Assembly: GCF_018474015.1 (NCBI RefSeq)
Contig: NZ_JAHCSG010000006.1
Location: 124,001 to 188,000, forward strand
Origin: Williamsia sp. CHRR-6
GTDB taxonomy: Bacteria > Actinomycetota > Actinomycetes > Mycobacteriales > Mycobacteriaceae
Direction: 5' to 3'
DNA length: 64,000 bases
Below the pieces are notes generated by a model. The model did not search any database. It was not told the DNA's origin and worked only from the letters and a program-made list of their open reading frames with translations. This document shows, in pieces, positions 39,979-48,255 of this stretch. The translations under genes and the position numbers were made by a program. Every line of letters begins with the position of its first letter. Within the stretch, counting starts at the first letter, position 1.

Positions 39979-40359
39979 ATGGCAACGAGCAGACGAGAAC
40001 CCGACCGACGCCGCCAGATCATCGGCCGCCGCGGCGAAGACGCCGCCGCCGACCACCTGGAGAAGTCGGGTTGGCAAGTCCTGGAACGAAATTGGCGTTG
40101 TCGCTACGGTGAGTTGGATCTGATCGCGCTCGACGGCGACGTGTTGGTCGCCGTCGAGGTCAAGACCAGGACCGGCACCACCTTCGGCGACCCCGCGGCC
40201 GCGGTCACTGCTGACAAGTACCGGCGCCTGCGGCGGTTGATCCAGCTGTGGCTGGCCCAACAACAACGACGCTGGCCGGCAGTGCGATTCGATGTCATCG
40301 CGGTGTCGATCGACTCGACCGGGCGAGCTCACCTGCGGCATCTGCGGGGGGTGTTCTGA
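39979..40359 (+). CDS. UPF0102 (YraN) nuclease-fold protein
   Basis: A 126-residue YraN/UPF0102 protein with a restriction-endonuclease-like fold: GRRGEDAAADHL, NWRCRYGELDLIALDG and VAVEVKTRTG, where the E-D-ExK arrangement is the expected metal site. Biological role is unsettled. ATG 39979 is preferred to GTG 39952, which adds nine residues ahead of the conserved start. Its stop overlaps the comM ATG (TGATG), so the two are coupled; yraN-comM-dprA is the usual cluster. Confidence 0.9.
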   Translation: MATSRREPDRRRQIIGRRGEDAAADHLEKSGWQVLERNWRCRYGELDLIALDGDVLVAVEVKTRTGTTFGDPAAAVTADKYRRLRRLIQLWLAQQQRRWPAVRFDVIAVSIDSTGRAHLRHLRGVF

Positions 40360-41870
40360 TGTCGCTGGGCCGGGTACGCACAGTCGCCATCAGTGGAGTC
40401 GACGGTGTGGTGGTGGAGATCGAGGCGTTCATCGGACAGGGACTGCCGGGTGTCTCCCTGGTCGGGATGGCCGACGCCTCGCTCAAGGAGTCGCGCGATC
40501 GGGTGCGGGCCGCCATCACCAACTCGGAGAAGCCGTGGCCCGATGGCCGTGTCACATTGAACCTGTCACCGGCCAGCCTGCCCAAGAGTGGATCGAATTA
40601 CGATCTGGCCCTTGCCATCGCGGTGTTGGCGGCGAACGGGGAGGTGGCGACCCACCGTCTGGACTCCACGGTGTTCCTCGGAGAGCTGGGTCTCGACGGC
40701 CGCATCCGTGGCGTGCGTGGAGTGTTGCCGTCGGTGGTTGCCGCTCGCCGCGCCGGGTTCACCCACGTGGTGGTGCCACTGGCGAATGTGGCTGAGGCCG
40801 CGCTGGTCTCAGGCCTCGACGTCGGGGGAGCGACGCACCTGACCGAGGTGATGGCCTGGTTGGCCGGCGATCGCGCGCTCGACACCGTCGATCCGTCGGC
40901 GTCTCCACCCCCGCCGATCGGGGTGCCCGATCTGGCGGACGTGGTGGGACAGACCGAGGCCCGCTACGCGCTCGAGATCGCCGCCGCCGGCGCCCATCAC
41001 GTGCTGATGACCGGCCCGCCTGGGATCGGCAAGACGATGCTGGCCCGGCGCCTGCCCGGCATCCTGCCGTCGCTGACCGAGATGGAATCGTTGGAGGTGA
41101 CCGCCATCCACTCGATCGCGGGCAGCCTGCCCGCCGATCACCCGCTGGTGACCGAGCCGCCGTTCATCGCACCTCACCACTCCACGTCGTCGACTGCGCT
41201 GGTCGGTGGGGGAACCGGGATGGCCAAGCCCGGTGCGGTCTCCCGTGCCCATCGGGGGGTGCTGTTTCTCGACGAATGTGCCGAGATGGGGGTCAAGGCG
41301 TTGGACTCGTTGCGAACTCCGTTGGAGGAAGGGGAGACCCGCATCATGCGACGCGACGGTGTCGCGGTGCTGCCGGCCCGCTTCCAACTGATCCTCTCGG
41401 CCAATCCGTGTCCGTGTGCGCCTGCGCGTGATGTGGACTGCGTGTGTTCAGCACAGGTGCGCCGAAAGTATCTGGGCAAGTTGTCCGGGCCCCTGATGGA
41501 CCGTGTCGACATCCGGGTGCGCATGGATCCACCCGGTAACGCCGCCCTGATGGACACCGTCGGTGAATCCAGTGCCGTGGTACGGGCCCGGGTCGGCGCG
41601 GCGCGGCAGATCGCTCGGCAGCGGTGGGCTGAACACGGCTGGCAGACCAACAGTGAGGTGCCGGGATCGGTTCTGCGCCAGGAGTTCCGATTGCCGTCGG
41701 CCGCCCTCAGGCCCATCGAGTTGTTCCTCCGCGATGGTCGGATCTCGGCGCGTGGTGCCGATCGTGCACTGCGCCTGGCGTGGACGCTGGCCGATCTCGG
41801 TGGCTTGTCGGCTCCGACAGAGGCGCAGGTGGCCCAGGCGTTGCTGTTCCGCGATCGGGGCTACGCGTGA
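40359..41870 (+). CDS. comM: ComM-family Mg-chelatase-like AAA+ ATPase
   Basis: The 503-residue protein has an N-terminal Lon-protease-like fold (FIGQGLPGVSLVGMADASLK), the AAA+ core with Walker A GPPGIGKTMLARRLPG, Walker B GVLFLDECAEM, and the C-terminal Mg-chelatase domain with a four-cysteine cluster near NPCPCAPARDVDCVC. In other bacteria ComM is a helicase promoting branch migration during natural transformation; a recombination role here is inferred from family and from dprA downstream. Confidence 0.93.
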   Translation: MSLGRVRTVAISGVDGVVVEIEAFIGQGLPGVSLVGMADASLKESRDRVRAAITNSEKPWPDGRVTLNLSPASLPKSGSNYDLALAIAVLAANGEVATHRLDSTVFLGELGLDGRIRGVRGVLPSVVAARRAGFTHVVVPLANVAEAALVSGLDVGGATHLTEVMAWLAGDRALDTVDPSASPPPPIGVPDLADVVGQTEARYALEIAAAGAHHVLMTGPPGIGKTMLARRLPGILPSLTEMESLEVTAIHSIAGSLPADHPLVTEPPFIAPHHSTSSTALVGGGTGMAKPGAVSRAHRGVLFLDECAEMGVKALDSLRTPLEEGETRIMRRDGVAVLPARFQLILSANPCPCAPARDVDCVCSAQVRRKYLGKLSGPLMDRVDIRVRMDPPGNAALMDTVGESSAVVRARVGAARQIARQRWAEHGWQTNSEVPGSVLRQEFRLPSAALRPIELFLRDGRISARGADRALRLAWTLADLGGLSAPTEAQVAQALLFRDRGYA

Positions 41871-41917
41871 GCACACCGGGCGATCAGGTGCGCGGTGACG
41901 ACTCAGGAGGTGCGGTG

Positions 41918-43084
41918 ATGGATGATGCCGAACGGCGTGCGTGGGCCTATCTCTCGGCGGTGGCCGAGCCGCCGTGCGGGCCGCTGGTCGCGTTGGTCGA
42001 ACACCTCGGTGCGCTCGAGGCGGCGCGTGCGGTCGCTGATCGTCGGGTCCCCGCCGGCTTCGAAAAGGTGCTCGCTGCCACCGCGGCTCGATTCGAGAAG
42101 AACACCGCCGCAGCAGATCTGGACGTGGTCGATCGACTCGGCGGACGTTTGGTCACCCCGCATGACCCGGAGTGGCCGGGATGGCCACTGCTGGGACTGA
42201 CCCGCACCCCTGAGGCGGCGACTTCGGGTCCGCCGCTGGCGCTGTGGGTTCGTGGTCGTCGTCGACTCGACCATCTGGTCGAGGGCGCGGTGGCGATGGT
42301 CGGTTCACGGGCGTGCACCGCCTACGGTCGGCACTGCACAGGGCTGCTGGTCGACGATCTGATCGGTGGTGGTCGCCCCATCGTCTCCGGTGGTGCCTAC
42401 GGGATCGACGCCGCAGCGCATCGCAGCGCCCTCGGTGGCGGCGGGACCACGGTGGCGGTGCTGGCCTGCGGGATCGACGTTGACTATCCGGCCCCCCACG
42501 GGCAACTGTTCGCCGAGATCGCCGCGACTGGCGGACTGGTGACCGAGTACGCGCCCGGTACCTCTGGGATGAAGCACCGATTCCTCACCCGCAATCGACT
42601 GGTGGCGGCGCTGTCGAGCGCGGTGGTGGTGGTCGAGGCCGGGCGCCGCAGCGGCACCGCCAACACCGCGAAATGGGCTCGCTGGCTGGGACTTCCGCTC
42701 GGGGCGGTGCCCGGCCCGATCTCGTCGGCGATGTCGGTGGGCTGCCACAAGCTGATCAGCGAAGAGCAGGCTCAGGTGATCGTCGACGGGGCCGGGATCG
42801 AGCGCATGATCTGCCCGGACGGACTGAGCATCGGGGCGGTGCCCGTCGGCGATCGAGGGCACGGCACCGACGGTGTCTCACCGGCCATCGACCTCGACGA
42901 CACCGCGGCGCGGGTGCGGGATGCGTTGCCGCGCAGCGGGTCGGCGACTGTCGCCGAGATCGCTTTCGCGGTCGGGGTGGACGTGCCCTCGACCCGTTCG
43001 GCGCTGGCGGTGCTCGACATCCACGGACTTGCCGAGGCCATCGACGGTGGTTGGCGTTCACCGGTGGTGCAGGGCGCCCGGTGA
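41918..43084 (+). CDS. dprA: DNA processing protein DprA
   Basis: DprA binds incoming single-stranded DNA and loads RecA. The 388-residue protein has a helical N-terminal region, the Rossmann core (VGSRACTAYG, SGGAYGIDAAAHR, VLACGIDVDYPAPH, RNRLVAALS, GRRSGTANTA) and a C-terminal winged helix (about residues 320-388). ATG 41918 has AGGAGG 7 bases upstream; GTG 41867 overlapping the comM stop would add 17 residues. Confidence 0.93.
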   Translation: MDDAERRAWAYLSAVAEPPCGPLVALVEHLGALEAARAVADRRVPAGFEKVLAATAARFEKNTAAADLDVVDRLGGRLVTPHDPEWPGWPLLGLTRTPEAATSGPPLALWVRGRRRLDHLVEGAVAMVGSRACTAYGRHCTGLLVDDLIGGGRPIVSGGAYGIDAAAHRSALGGGGTTVAVLACGIDVDYPAPHGQLFAEIAATGGLVTEYAPGTSGMKHRFLTRNRLVAALSSAVVVVEAGRRSGTANTAKWARWLGLPLGAVPGPISSAMSVGCHKLISEEQAQVIVDGAGIERMICPDGLSIGAVPVGDRGHGTDGVSPAIDLDDTAARVRDALPRSGSATVAEIAFAVGVDVPSTRSALAVLDIHGLAEAIDGGWRSPVVQGAR

Positions 43085-43097
43085 CTACCCTGAGGCG

Positions 43098-44384
43098 ATG
43101 AGGATCTTGGTGGTGGGTGCCGGTGGCGTGGGCGATGCGTTGGCCAAGATCGCTGCGCGTCGAACGTTCTTCGAGGCGATGGTGGTCTCCGACTACGACC
43201 TGGCCCGCGCGCAACGCACCGTGGCGGCGGTGACAGATCGGGTGGACGCACCGTCGGCGGCTCGGTTCAGTGCTGCTCACATCGATGCCTCCGATGCCGA
43301 TGCGGTGGCTGCTTTGGCGACCGAGCATCAGATCACCCACGTGATGAATGCGGTCGAGCCCGCATTCGTCCCGACGGTGTTCGCCGGAGCTCTCGCCGCT
43401 GGTGCCGACTACCTCGACATGGCGATGAGCCTGAGTTCGCCGCATCCCGAGCGGCCCTACGCCCAGACCGGGGTGATGTTGGGGGAGGCGCAGTTCGCGG
43501 CGGACTCGATCTGGCGCGACCAGGGTCGGCTTGCGCTGGTCGGGATGGGTGTGGAACCCGGACTGTCCGACATTTTCGCCCGGTACGCCTGCGACGAGCT
43601 CTTCGACAGTGTCGAGGAGTTGGGCACCCGCGACGGGGCCAACCTGGTGGTGCGTGACGACGACGGCAACGAGATCTTCGCCCCGTCGTTTTCCATCTGG
43701 ACCACCATCGAGGAATGCCTCAACCCGCCGGTGATCTGGGAGAAGGACCGCGGCTGGTTCACCACCCCGCCGTTCTCCGAACCGGAGGTCTTCGAGTTCC
43801 CGGACGGGATCGGTCCGGTCGAATGCGTCAACGTGGAGCACGAAGAGGTGCTGTTGATGCCGCGATGGCTCGATGCGCGGCGGGTCACCTTCAAGTACGG
43901 GCTGGGTGCGGAGTTCATCGGTGTGCTGCGCACCCTGCATACCCTGGGCCTCGACTCCACCGCTGCGATCACCGTCCGATCGCCTGCCGGGCCGGTCGAG
44001 GTGGCGCCGCGTGACGTGGTTGCTGCGGCCCTGCCCGATCCGGCCACCATCGGCCCTCGAATGACCGGCAAGACCTGTGCGGGGACCTGGGTGACCGGCA
44101 CCCGCGACGGGCGCCCGCGTGAGGTCTACCTCTACCACGTCAGCGACAACGAATGGACCATGCGTGAGTACGGCACGCAATGCGTGGTGTGGCAGACGGC
44201 GCTGGGACCTGTTGTGGCACTGGAACTCTTGGCCGCCGGAACGTGGAGCGGGGCGGGTGTGTTGGGACCGGAGGCGTTCGGTGCGCAGCCGTTCCTGGAG
44301 TTGATGGCGCGGTCGGAGTCCGATGGCGGATACGGGCAGGCGTGGGGCCTGCGCGACAGCTGGGCTGCACCCACCGACGCCTGA
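43098..44384 (+). CDS. Saccharopine dehydrogenase-like NAD(P)-dependent oxidoreductase
   Basis: A 428-residue protein with an N-terminal Rossmann motif ILVVGAGGVGDALAK and the saccharopine dehydrogenase-type layout, including GVEPGLSDIFARYACDE. The family contains saccharopine reductases, lysine 6-dehydrogenases and carboxynorspermidine synthase-like enzymes; sequence alone does not separate these. A TACCCT -10 at 43086-43091 ends six bases before ATG 43098, so it may have its own leaderless transcript starting right after dprA. From memory it is absent from the corresponding M. tuberculosis locus (dprA-viuB-xerC), suggesting insertion here or loss there. Confidence 0.82.
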   Translation: MRILVVGAGGVGDALAKIAARRTFFEAMVVSDYDLARAQRTVAAVTDRVDAPSAARFSAAHIDASDADAVAALATEHQITHVMNAVEPAFVPTVFAGALAAGADYLDMAMSLSSPHPERPYAQTGVMLGEAQFAADSIWRDQGRLALVGMGVEPGLSDIFARYACDELFDSVEELGTRDGANLVVRDDDGNEIFAPSFSIWTTIEECLNPPVIWEKDRGWFTTPPFSEPEVFEFPDGIGPVECVNVEHEEVLLMPRWLDARRVTFKYGLGAEFIGVLRTLHTLGLDSTAAITVRSPAGPVEVAPRDVVAAALPDPATIGPRMTGKTCAGTWVTGTRDGRPREVYLYHVSDNEWTMREYGTQCVVWQTALGPVVALELLAAGTWSGAGVLGPEAFGAQPFLELMARSESDGGYGQAWGLRDSWAAPTDA

Positions 44385-44385
44385 C

Positions 44386-44404
44386 TTAGGCTGTCCTAAT
44401 AAAC
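44386..44404 (+). promoter_or_regulatory. Candidate IdeR/DtxR iron box
   Basis: TTAGG-CTGT-CCTAA (44386-44399) is a short palindrome matching about 12 of 19 positions of the IdeR consensus as I recall it. It lies about 45 bases before the siderophore-interacting protein gene, where iron-dependent repression is expected. A TAGCGT -10 candidate follows at 44411-44416. Confidence 0.5.
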
Positions 44405-44443
44405 CTCGGGTAGCGTGGTCGGGCGACAGCAAGGAGCCCTGCC

Positions 44444-45292
44444 ATGGCCAAGCGCCTCACCAGCATGACCGTCCTCGAGACCCGCCGCCTGAGTCCCCAC
44501 ATGATCCGCGTGTACCTGGGTGGTGACGGCTTTGCCGACTTCGAGGCGTCGGAGGACACCGACTCCTACATCAAGTTCCTGTTCCCTGCGGCGGGTGTCG
44601 AGTACCCGGAACCGTTCGACCTGGAAAGGATCCGCTCGGAATTCGCCCCGGAGGATCAGCCGACCGTGCGCACCTACACGGTGCGCTCGGTCGACGCGCA
44701 GCGCCGTCGCATCGCGGTCGACTTCGTGGTCCACGGGGAGGCCGGTGTGGCCGGACCGTGGGCCTTGCGAGCGCAGCCCGGGGAGACGATCCGCTTCCTC
44801 GGGCCGGGAAGTGGCTACCGACCCTCGGCGGAGGTGGACTGGCATCTGATGGCCGCCGACGAGGCCGGACTGCCCGCGGTGGCCGCCGCTGTGGAGGCGC
44901 TGCCGACCGATGCCGTGGCGCAGGTGTTCATCGAGGTCGCTGGACCCGAGGACGAGATCGAGTTGTCCGCACCGCCGGGCGCGAGCATCACCTGGGTGCA
45001 TCGCGGCGCGCCGTCGGACTCGGCCGATCCCGCCGTCACCGGCGACAACGCCCCGCTCATCGCCGCCGTCCGCGCCGCACCGTGGCTACCGGGACGCGTA
45101 CAGGTCTTCATCCATGGTGAGGCGCAGACGGTGATGTCGAACCTGCGCCGCTACATCCGTCGCGAACGCGCAGTCCCTGCGGGCGATGCATCCATCTCGG
45201 GGTACTGGCGGCGCGGACGCACCGAGGAAGGGTTCCGGCAGTGGAAGGCCGAGCTGCGAGCCCGCGAAGCGGCCGCCGGTATCGCACCGTGA
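44444..45292 (+). CDS. viuB: Siderophore-interacting protein, ViuB-like
   Basis: A 282-residue siderophore-interacting flavoprotein, expected to reduce ferric siderophores in the cytoplasm to release iron. Visible are the FAD-binding region RTYTVRSVDAQRRRIAVDF, VAGPWALRAQPGE and the C-terminal SIP segment with VFIHGEAQTVMSNLRRYIR and GYWRRGRTEEGFRQWK. AAGGAG lies about 9 bases before the ATG. M. tuberculosis carries viuB at the equivalent place between dprA and xerC. Confidence 0.9.
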   Translation: MAKRLTSMTVLETRRLSPHMIRVYLGGDGFADFEASEDTDSYIKFLFPAAGVEYPEPFDLERIRSEFAPEDQPTVRTYTVRSVDAQRRRIAVDFVVHGEAGVAGPWALRAQPGETIRFLGPGSGYRPSAEVDWHLMAADEAGLPAVAAAVEALPTDAVAQVFIEVAGPEDEIELSAPPGASITWVHRGAPSDSADPAVTGDNAPLIAAVRAAPWLPGRVQVFIHGEAQTVMSNLRRYIRRERAVPAGDASISGYWRRGRTEEGFRQWKAELRAREAAAGIAP

Positions 45293-45404
45293 GCGTGAAC
45301 CCGCGGTCGCGCGACCGGCGAGAGGCCGTCGGATACACCACGTTCAGCTGCGTATGCCGCGTGGCTGCTTGCGCGGAGCTACCTGTTGACGTGTGCTTTC
45401 GACC

Positions 45405-46307
45405 ATGACGGCATCGGCACGGCTCACCGACTTCGAGGCGTATCTGCGCTTCGAGAAGGGCAGCAGTCCCGCCACCGTCCGCGCCTACCTGGCCGACGTG
45501 CGGGCACTGGTCAGCTTCGCCGGGGCCCGAGGACAGTCCATCGCCGAGATCGACCTGGCGGTGCTGCGCGCGTGGTTGGCCGAGACCACCCGCCGCGGGG
45601 CGGCCCGCACCACGGTGGCCCGCCACGTGTCGTCGGCGAAGACCTTCTGCGCCTGGGCTGCTCGTGAAGGGCTGCTGGCCGACGACGTGTCCACCCGGCT
45701 GCAGGCACCCAGGGCTCATCGCACGCTGCCCGCGGTGCTCAGCACCGAGCAGGCGCGCACCCTCACCGATGCCGCCACCCGCCGCGCCGACCCGGCCGAC
45801 CCGGTCAGTGTGCGCGATCGGCTGATCCTGGAGTTGTTGTACGCCACCGGGATCCGCGTCGGTGAGTTGTGCGGCCTCGACGTCGGCGACATCGATGACG
45901 GTCGGCGGGTGCTGCGGGTGATCGGCAAGGGCGACAAGCAGAGGTCGGTGCCGTTCGGGGTACCCGCAGCGGCCGCCCTCACCGAATGGCAGCAGCGGGG
46001 GCGCCCAGCGTTGGTCGGACCCACCTCGGGGGCGGCGCTGCTACTCGGAGCGCGCGGTGGGCGACTCGACCCGCGCACCGCGCGACGGGTGGTGCACGCG
46101 GCGACCGCCGCAGTCGACGGTGCCCCCGACATCGGGCCGCACGGACTGCGGCATTCGGCAGCCACCCACCTGTTGGAGGGCGGCGCAGATCTGCGCGTGG
46201 TGCAAGAACTGCTCGGACACTCCTCGCTGGCCACCACGCAGCTCTACACCCATGTGGGGGTCGAACGGCTGCGTGCGGTGCATCGGCAGGCGCACCCGCG
46301 CGCCTGA
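45405..46307 (+). CDS. xerC: Tyrosine recombinase XerC
   Basis: XerC works with XerD at dif to resolve chromosome dimers. The 300-residue protein has the core-binding SAM-like domain (about residues 5-95) and the catalytic domain with Arg in [16 protein letters not shown], Lys in [11 protein letters not shown], HxxR in [12 protein letters not shown], His in [11 protein letters not shown] and the nucleophile Tyr in LYTHVG. An upstream GTG at 45393 would add four residues. The position between viuB and rpsB is that of chromosomal xerC rather than a phage integrase. It abuts the convergent M23 gene with no gap. Confidence 0.92.
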   Translation: MTASARLTDFEAYLRFEKGSSPATVRAYLADVRALVSFAGARGQSIAEIDLAVLRAWLAETTRRGAARTTVARHVSSAKTFCAWAAREGLLADDVSTRLQAPRAHRTLPAVLSTEQARTLTDAATRRADPADPVSVRDRLILELLYATGIRVGELCGLDVGDIDDGRRVLRVIGKGDKQRSVPFGVPAAAALTEWQQRGRPALVGPTSGAALLLGARGGRLDPRTARRVVHAATAAVDGAPDIGPHGLRHSAATHLLEGGADLRVVQELLGHSSLATTQLYTHVGVERLRAVHRQAHPRA

Positions 46308-46898
46308 TCAGCCGGCATCGTCCTCGTTCAGTGGTTTGAGGCGGACCCGCACCACTCCCAGCAGTGCCAGCGGGTCGAGATAGGTTGCGGCCGAGCCGGT
46401 CCCACGACGCGCGCCCCAGTGCAGACACGTGCCGACGCAGCCCAGGTGCCCGCCCAGCACGGTGCCCAGCACTGTTCCCCGCGTGACCGGGGTGCCGGTG
46501 ACCACCGCGGGGCGTACCGGCTCGTAGGTGGTCAGCAGGCCGTCGGGGTGCAACACCGACACGACCGACTTGCCACCCACCGATCCGGCAAAGTGCACCA
46601 CGCCGACACCCGCCGCCAGCACTGCCGATCCCGTCCCCAGACCCCCGGTCGGCGCCAGATCGACTCCGCGATGCCCGGCCAGCCAGCGCTGCGCGGGTGG
46701 ATCGAAGCCTCGCACCACCGTCGGTCGCGGGGACAACGGCCAGCCGTAGCCGCCCGGGATGGGGGGTGCGCCGACCGCCCAGGGTGGGGTGACGGTGAGA
46801 CCGATCGCCGCAAGGAGGATCGGTATGCCGAGGATCCGGCCCATGGACAGGCCGATGGACCGACGGGTGGAAAGACCGATGGACCGCAGTGCTCGCAT
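46308..46898 (-). CDS. M23-family peptidase-like exported protein
   Basis: A 196-residue secreted protein with a basic N-terminus, a hydrophobic signal segment (about residues 20-42) ending near WAVGA, and an M23/LytM domain. The zinc motif HxxxD reads GHRGVDLAP. The second motif, usually HxH, reads TCLHWG, with Cys at the first position. I recall related mycobacterial proteins (Rv2891-like) having this feature. It could be a cell-wall endopeptidase or an inactive activator. ATG 46898 begins just ahead of the signal peptide. It is divergent from rpsB. Confidence 0.85.
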   Translation of the reverse strand: MRALRSIGLSTRRSIGLSMGRILGIPILLAAIGLTVTPPWAVGAPPIPGGYGWPLSPRPTVVRGFDPPAQRWLAGHRGVDLAPTGGLGTGSAVLAAGVGVVHFAGSVGGKSVVSVLHPDGLLTTYEPVRPAVVTGTPVTRGTVLGTVLGGHLGCVGTCLHWGARRGTGSAATYLDPLALLGVVRVRLKPLNEDDAG

Positions 46899-46964
46899 GG
46901 TCCTACGACGCACATCGCAGCCCGCCGGTTCCCGGCCCAGCGGGGCGTGTCGTGGCGGCCCCGG

Positions 46965-46997
46965 CGATTTCGTCACCACGCCCGACCTGCGTACACT
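46965..46997 (+). promoter_or_regulatory. Promoter of rpsB
   Basis: CGATTTCGTC (46965-46974), identical to the rplS block, and TACACT (46992-46997) are 17 bases apart. This predicts a start of transcription near 47004 and a leader of about 210 bases. Confidence 0.55.
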
Positions 46998-47003
46998 TGC
47001 TCC

Positions 47004-47215
47004 TGCACTCCGTCGTTCGTGACTGATCTCGCATGGCCACGAACGATCGGGTGACTTCGCACGTCTGTGATCAGGCGCCCGCCTCGCGGGATACACGCCC
47101 GACGACCTCCGAGCAGGCGGTCCCGGAATCGCTCCGGGTCTGACTCGGTGACAGACGTCAGGGTCGGCCACACCGTGACCGACGACCAACTGCACACGAG
47201 AAGAGAACAATCGAC
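47004..47215 (+). promoter_or_regulatory. Structured 5' leader of rpsB
   Basis: The gene-free stretch from 46899 to 47215 holds the rpsB promoter and this leader. A 9-bp perfect inverted repeat (TCGTTCGTG 47013-47021, CACGAACGA 47038-47046) comes first. Then ACGTCTGT (47061-47068) pairs with ACAGACGT (47151-47158), extended by TCAG/CTGA (47071-47074, 47140-47143). Inside are CCCGC-CTC-GCGGG (47078-47090) and CCCGGA-ATCGC-TCCGGG (47122-47138). The nested layout resembles a ribosomal-protein autoregulatory leader. No known Rfam family was recognised. Confidence 0.5.
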
Positions 47216-48058
47216 ATGGCTGTCGTGACCATGAAGCAGCTGCTGGACAGCGGCGCTCATTTCGGGCATCAGACCCGACGTTGGAATCCGAAGATGAAGC
47301 GATTCATCTTCACCGATCGCAACGGCATCTACATCATCGACCTGCAGCAGACCCTGACCTTCATCGACAAGGCCTACGAGTTCGTCAAGGAGACCGTCGC
47401 CCACGGTGGCACCATCCTCTTCGTCGGCACCAAGAAGCAGGCACAGGAATCCATCGCCTCCGAGGCCACCCGCGTCGGCATGCCCTACGTGAACCAGCGG
47501 TGGCTCGGCGGAATGCTGACCAACTTCTCCACCGTCCACAAGCGCCTGCAGCGCCTGAAGGAACTCGAGACCATGGAGCAGACCGGCGGTTTCGAGGGTC
47601 GCACCAAGAAGGAAATCCTCATGCTCACGCGTGAGATGACCAAGCTCGACCGCACTCTCGGTGGCATCCGGGACATGGCCAAGGTGCCGTCTGCGGTGTG
47701 GATCGTGGACACCAACAAAGAACACATCGCCGTCGGCGAGGCCCGCAAGCTGAACATCCCGGTCATCGCGATCCTCGACACCAACTGCGACCCCGACCTC
47801 GTCGACTACCCGATCCCGGGTAACGACGACGCCATCCGCAGTGCCGCCCTGCTGACCCGCGTGGTGGCCTCAGCGGTCGCCGAGGGTGTGCAGTCGCGTG
47901 CCAGCCGTGGTGCCGACGGCGACAGCAAGCCCGAGGTGGGAGCCGGTGAACCCCTCGCCGAGTGGGAGCAGGAGCTGCTGGATCAGGCGACCGCACCCGT
48001 GGGCGACGCCCCGGTCGCCGAGGCTGCGGCAGCTCCGGCGGCCGACGCCGGCGCCTGA
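47216..48058 (+). CDS. rpsB: Ribosomal protein uS2
   Basis: uS2 is a late-assembling 30S protein. The 280-residue product has [22 protein letters not shown], the central [12 protein letters not shown] and [13 protein letters not shown] blocks, and [23 protein letters not shown]. The last 45 residues form an Ala/Asp/Glu-rich tail. The ribosome-binding site is weak (GAGAAGAG), consistent with regulation in the long leader. It is followed by tsf after a 197-bp gap with strong hairpins. Confidence 0.97.
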   Translation: MAVVTMKQLLDSGAHFGHQTRRWNPKMKRFIFTDRNGIYIIDLQQTLTFIDKAYEFVKETVAHGGTILFVGTKKQAQESIASEATRVGMPYVNQRWLGGMLTNFSTVHKRLQRLKELETMEQTGGFEGRTKKEILMLTREMTKLDRTLGGIRDMAKVPSAVWIVDTNKEHIAVGEARKLNIPVIAILDTNCDPDLVDYPIPGNDDAIRSAALLTRVVASAVAEGVQSRASRGADGDSKPEVGAGEPLAEWEQELLDQATAPVGDAPVAEAAAAPAADAGA

Positions 48059-48063
48059 CGCCC

Positions 48064-48083
48064 CGCCGAGGACCCCCTCGGCG
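48064..48083 (+). terminator. First hairpin between rpsB and tsf
   Basis: CGCCGAGG-ACCC-CCTCGGCG is a perfect 8-bp stem with a 4-base loop, starting 5 bases after the rpsB stop. It probably terminates or attenuates the rpsB message. Confidence 0.55.
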
Positions 48084-48100
48084 TGAGATCTCGTTGCAGC

Positions 48101-48134
48101 CGACGGTGTCGGGCCACCCGGCCCGGCACCGTCG
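48101..48134 (+). terminator. Second, longer hairpin between rpsB and tsf
   Basis: CGACGGTG and CACCGTCG enclose CGGGCC-ACCC-GGCCCG, with one T-G wobble between, giving about 15 paired positions and the same ACCC loop as the first hairpin. CAG/CTG flanks can extend it past one bulged base. This is among the strongest foldbacks noticed in the window and probably lowers readthrough into tsf. Confidence 0.55.
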
Positions 48135-48255
48135 CTGTGATCGGACCCGACACTCTCGCGGCGTCGCCCGACGACGCGTGACATCACCAATGTGGTGTGC
48201 GACAGGCGCTTTGGGCGCCCGCCGCCCGCCCGAGATCGAAGGAGGCTCGCCACTG

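Noticed and set aside
42756-44432. 558-codon open frame antisense to dprA and the saccharopine-like gene
   Set aside because: It spans two real genes and their boundary and is a codon-bias shadow.
45405-46307. Phage or island integrase
   Set aside because: The tyrosine recombinase lies in the conserved viuB-xerC-rpsB neighbourhood with no att repeats, phage genes or tRNA, so it is the chromosomal XerC.
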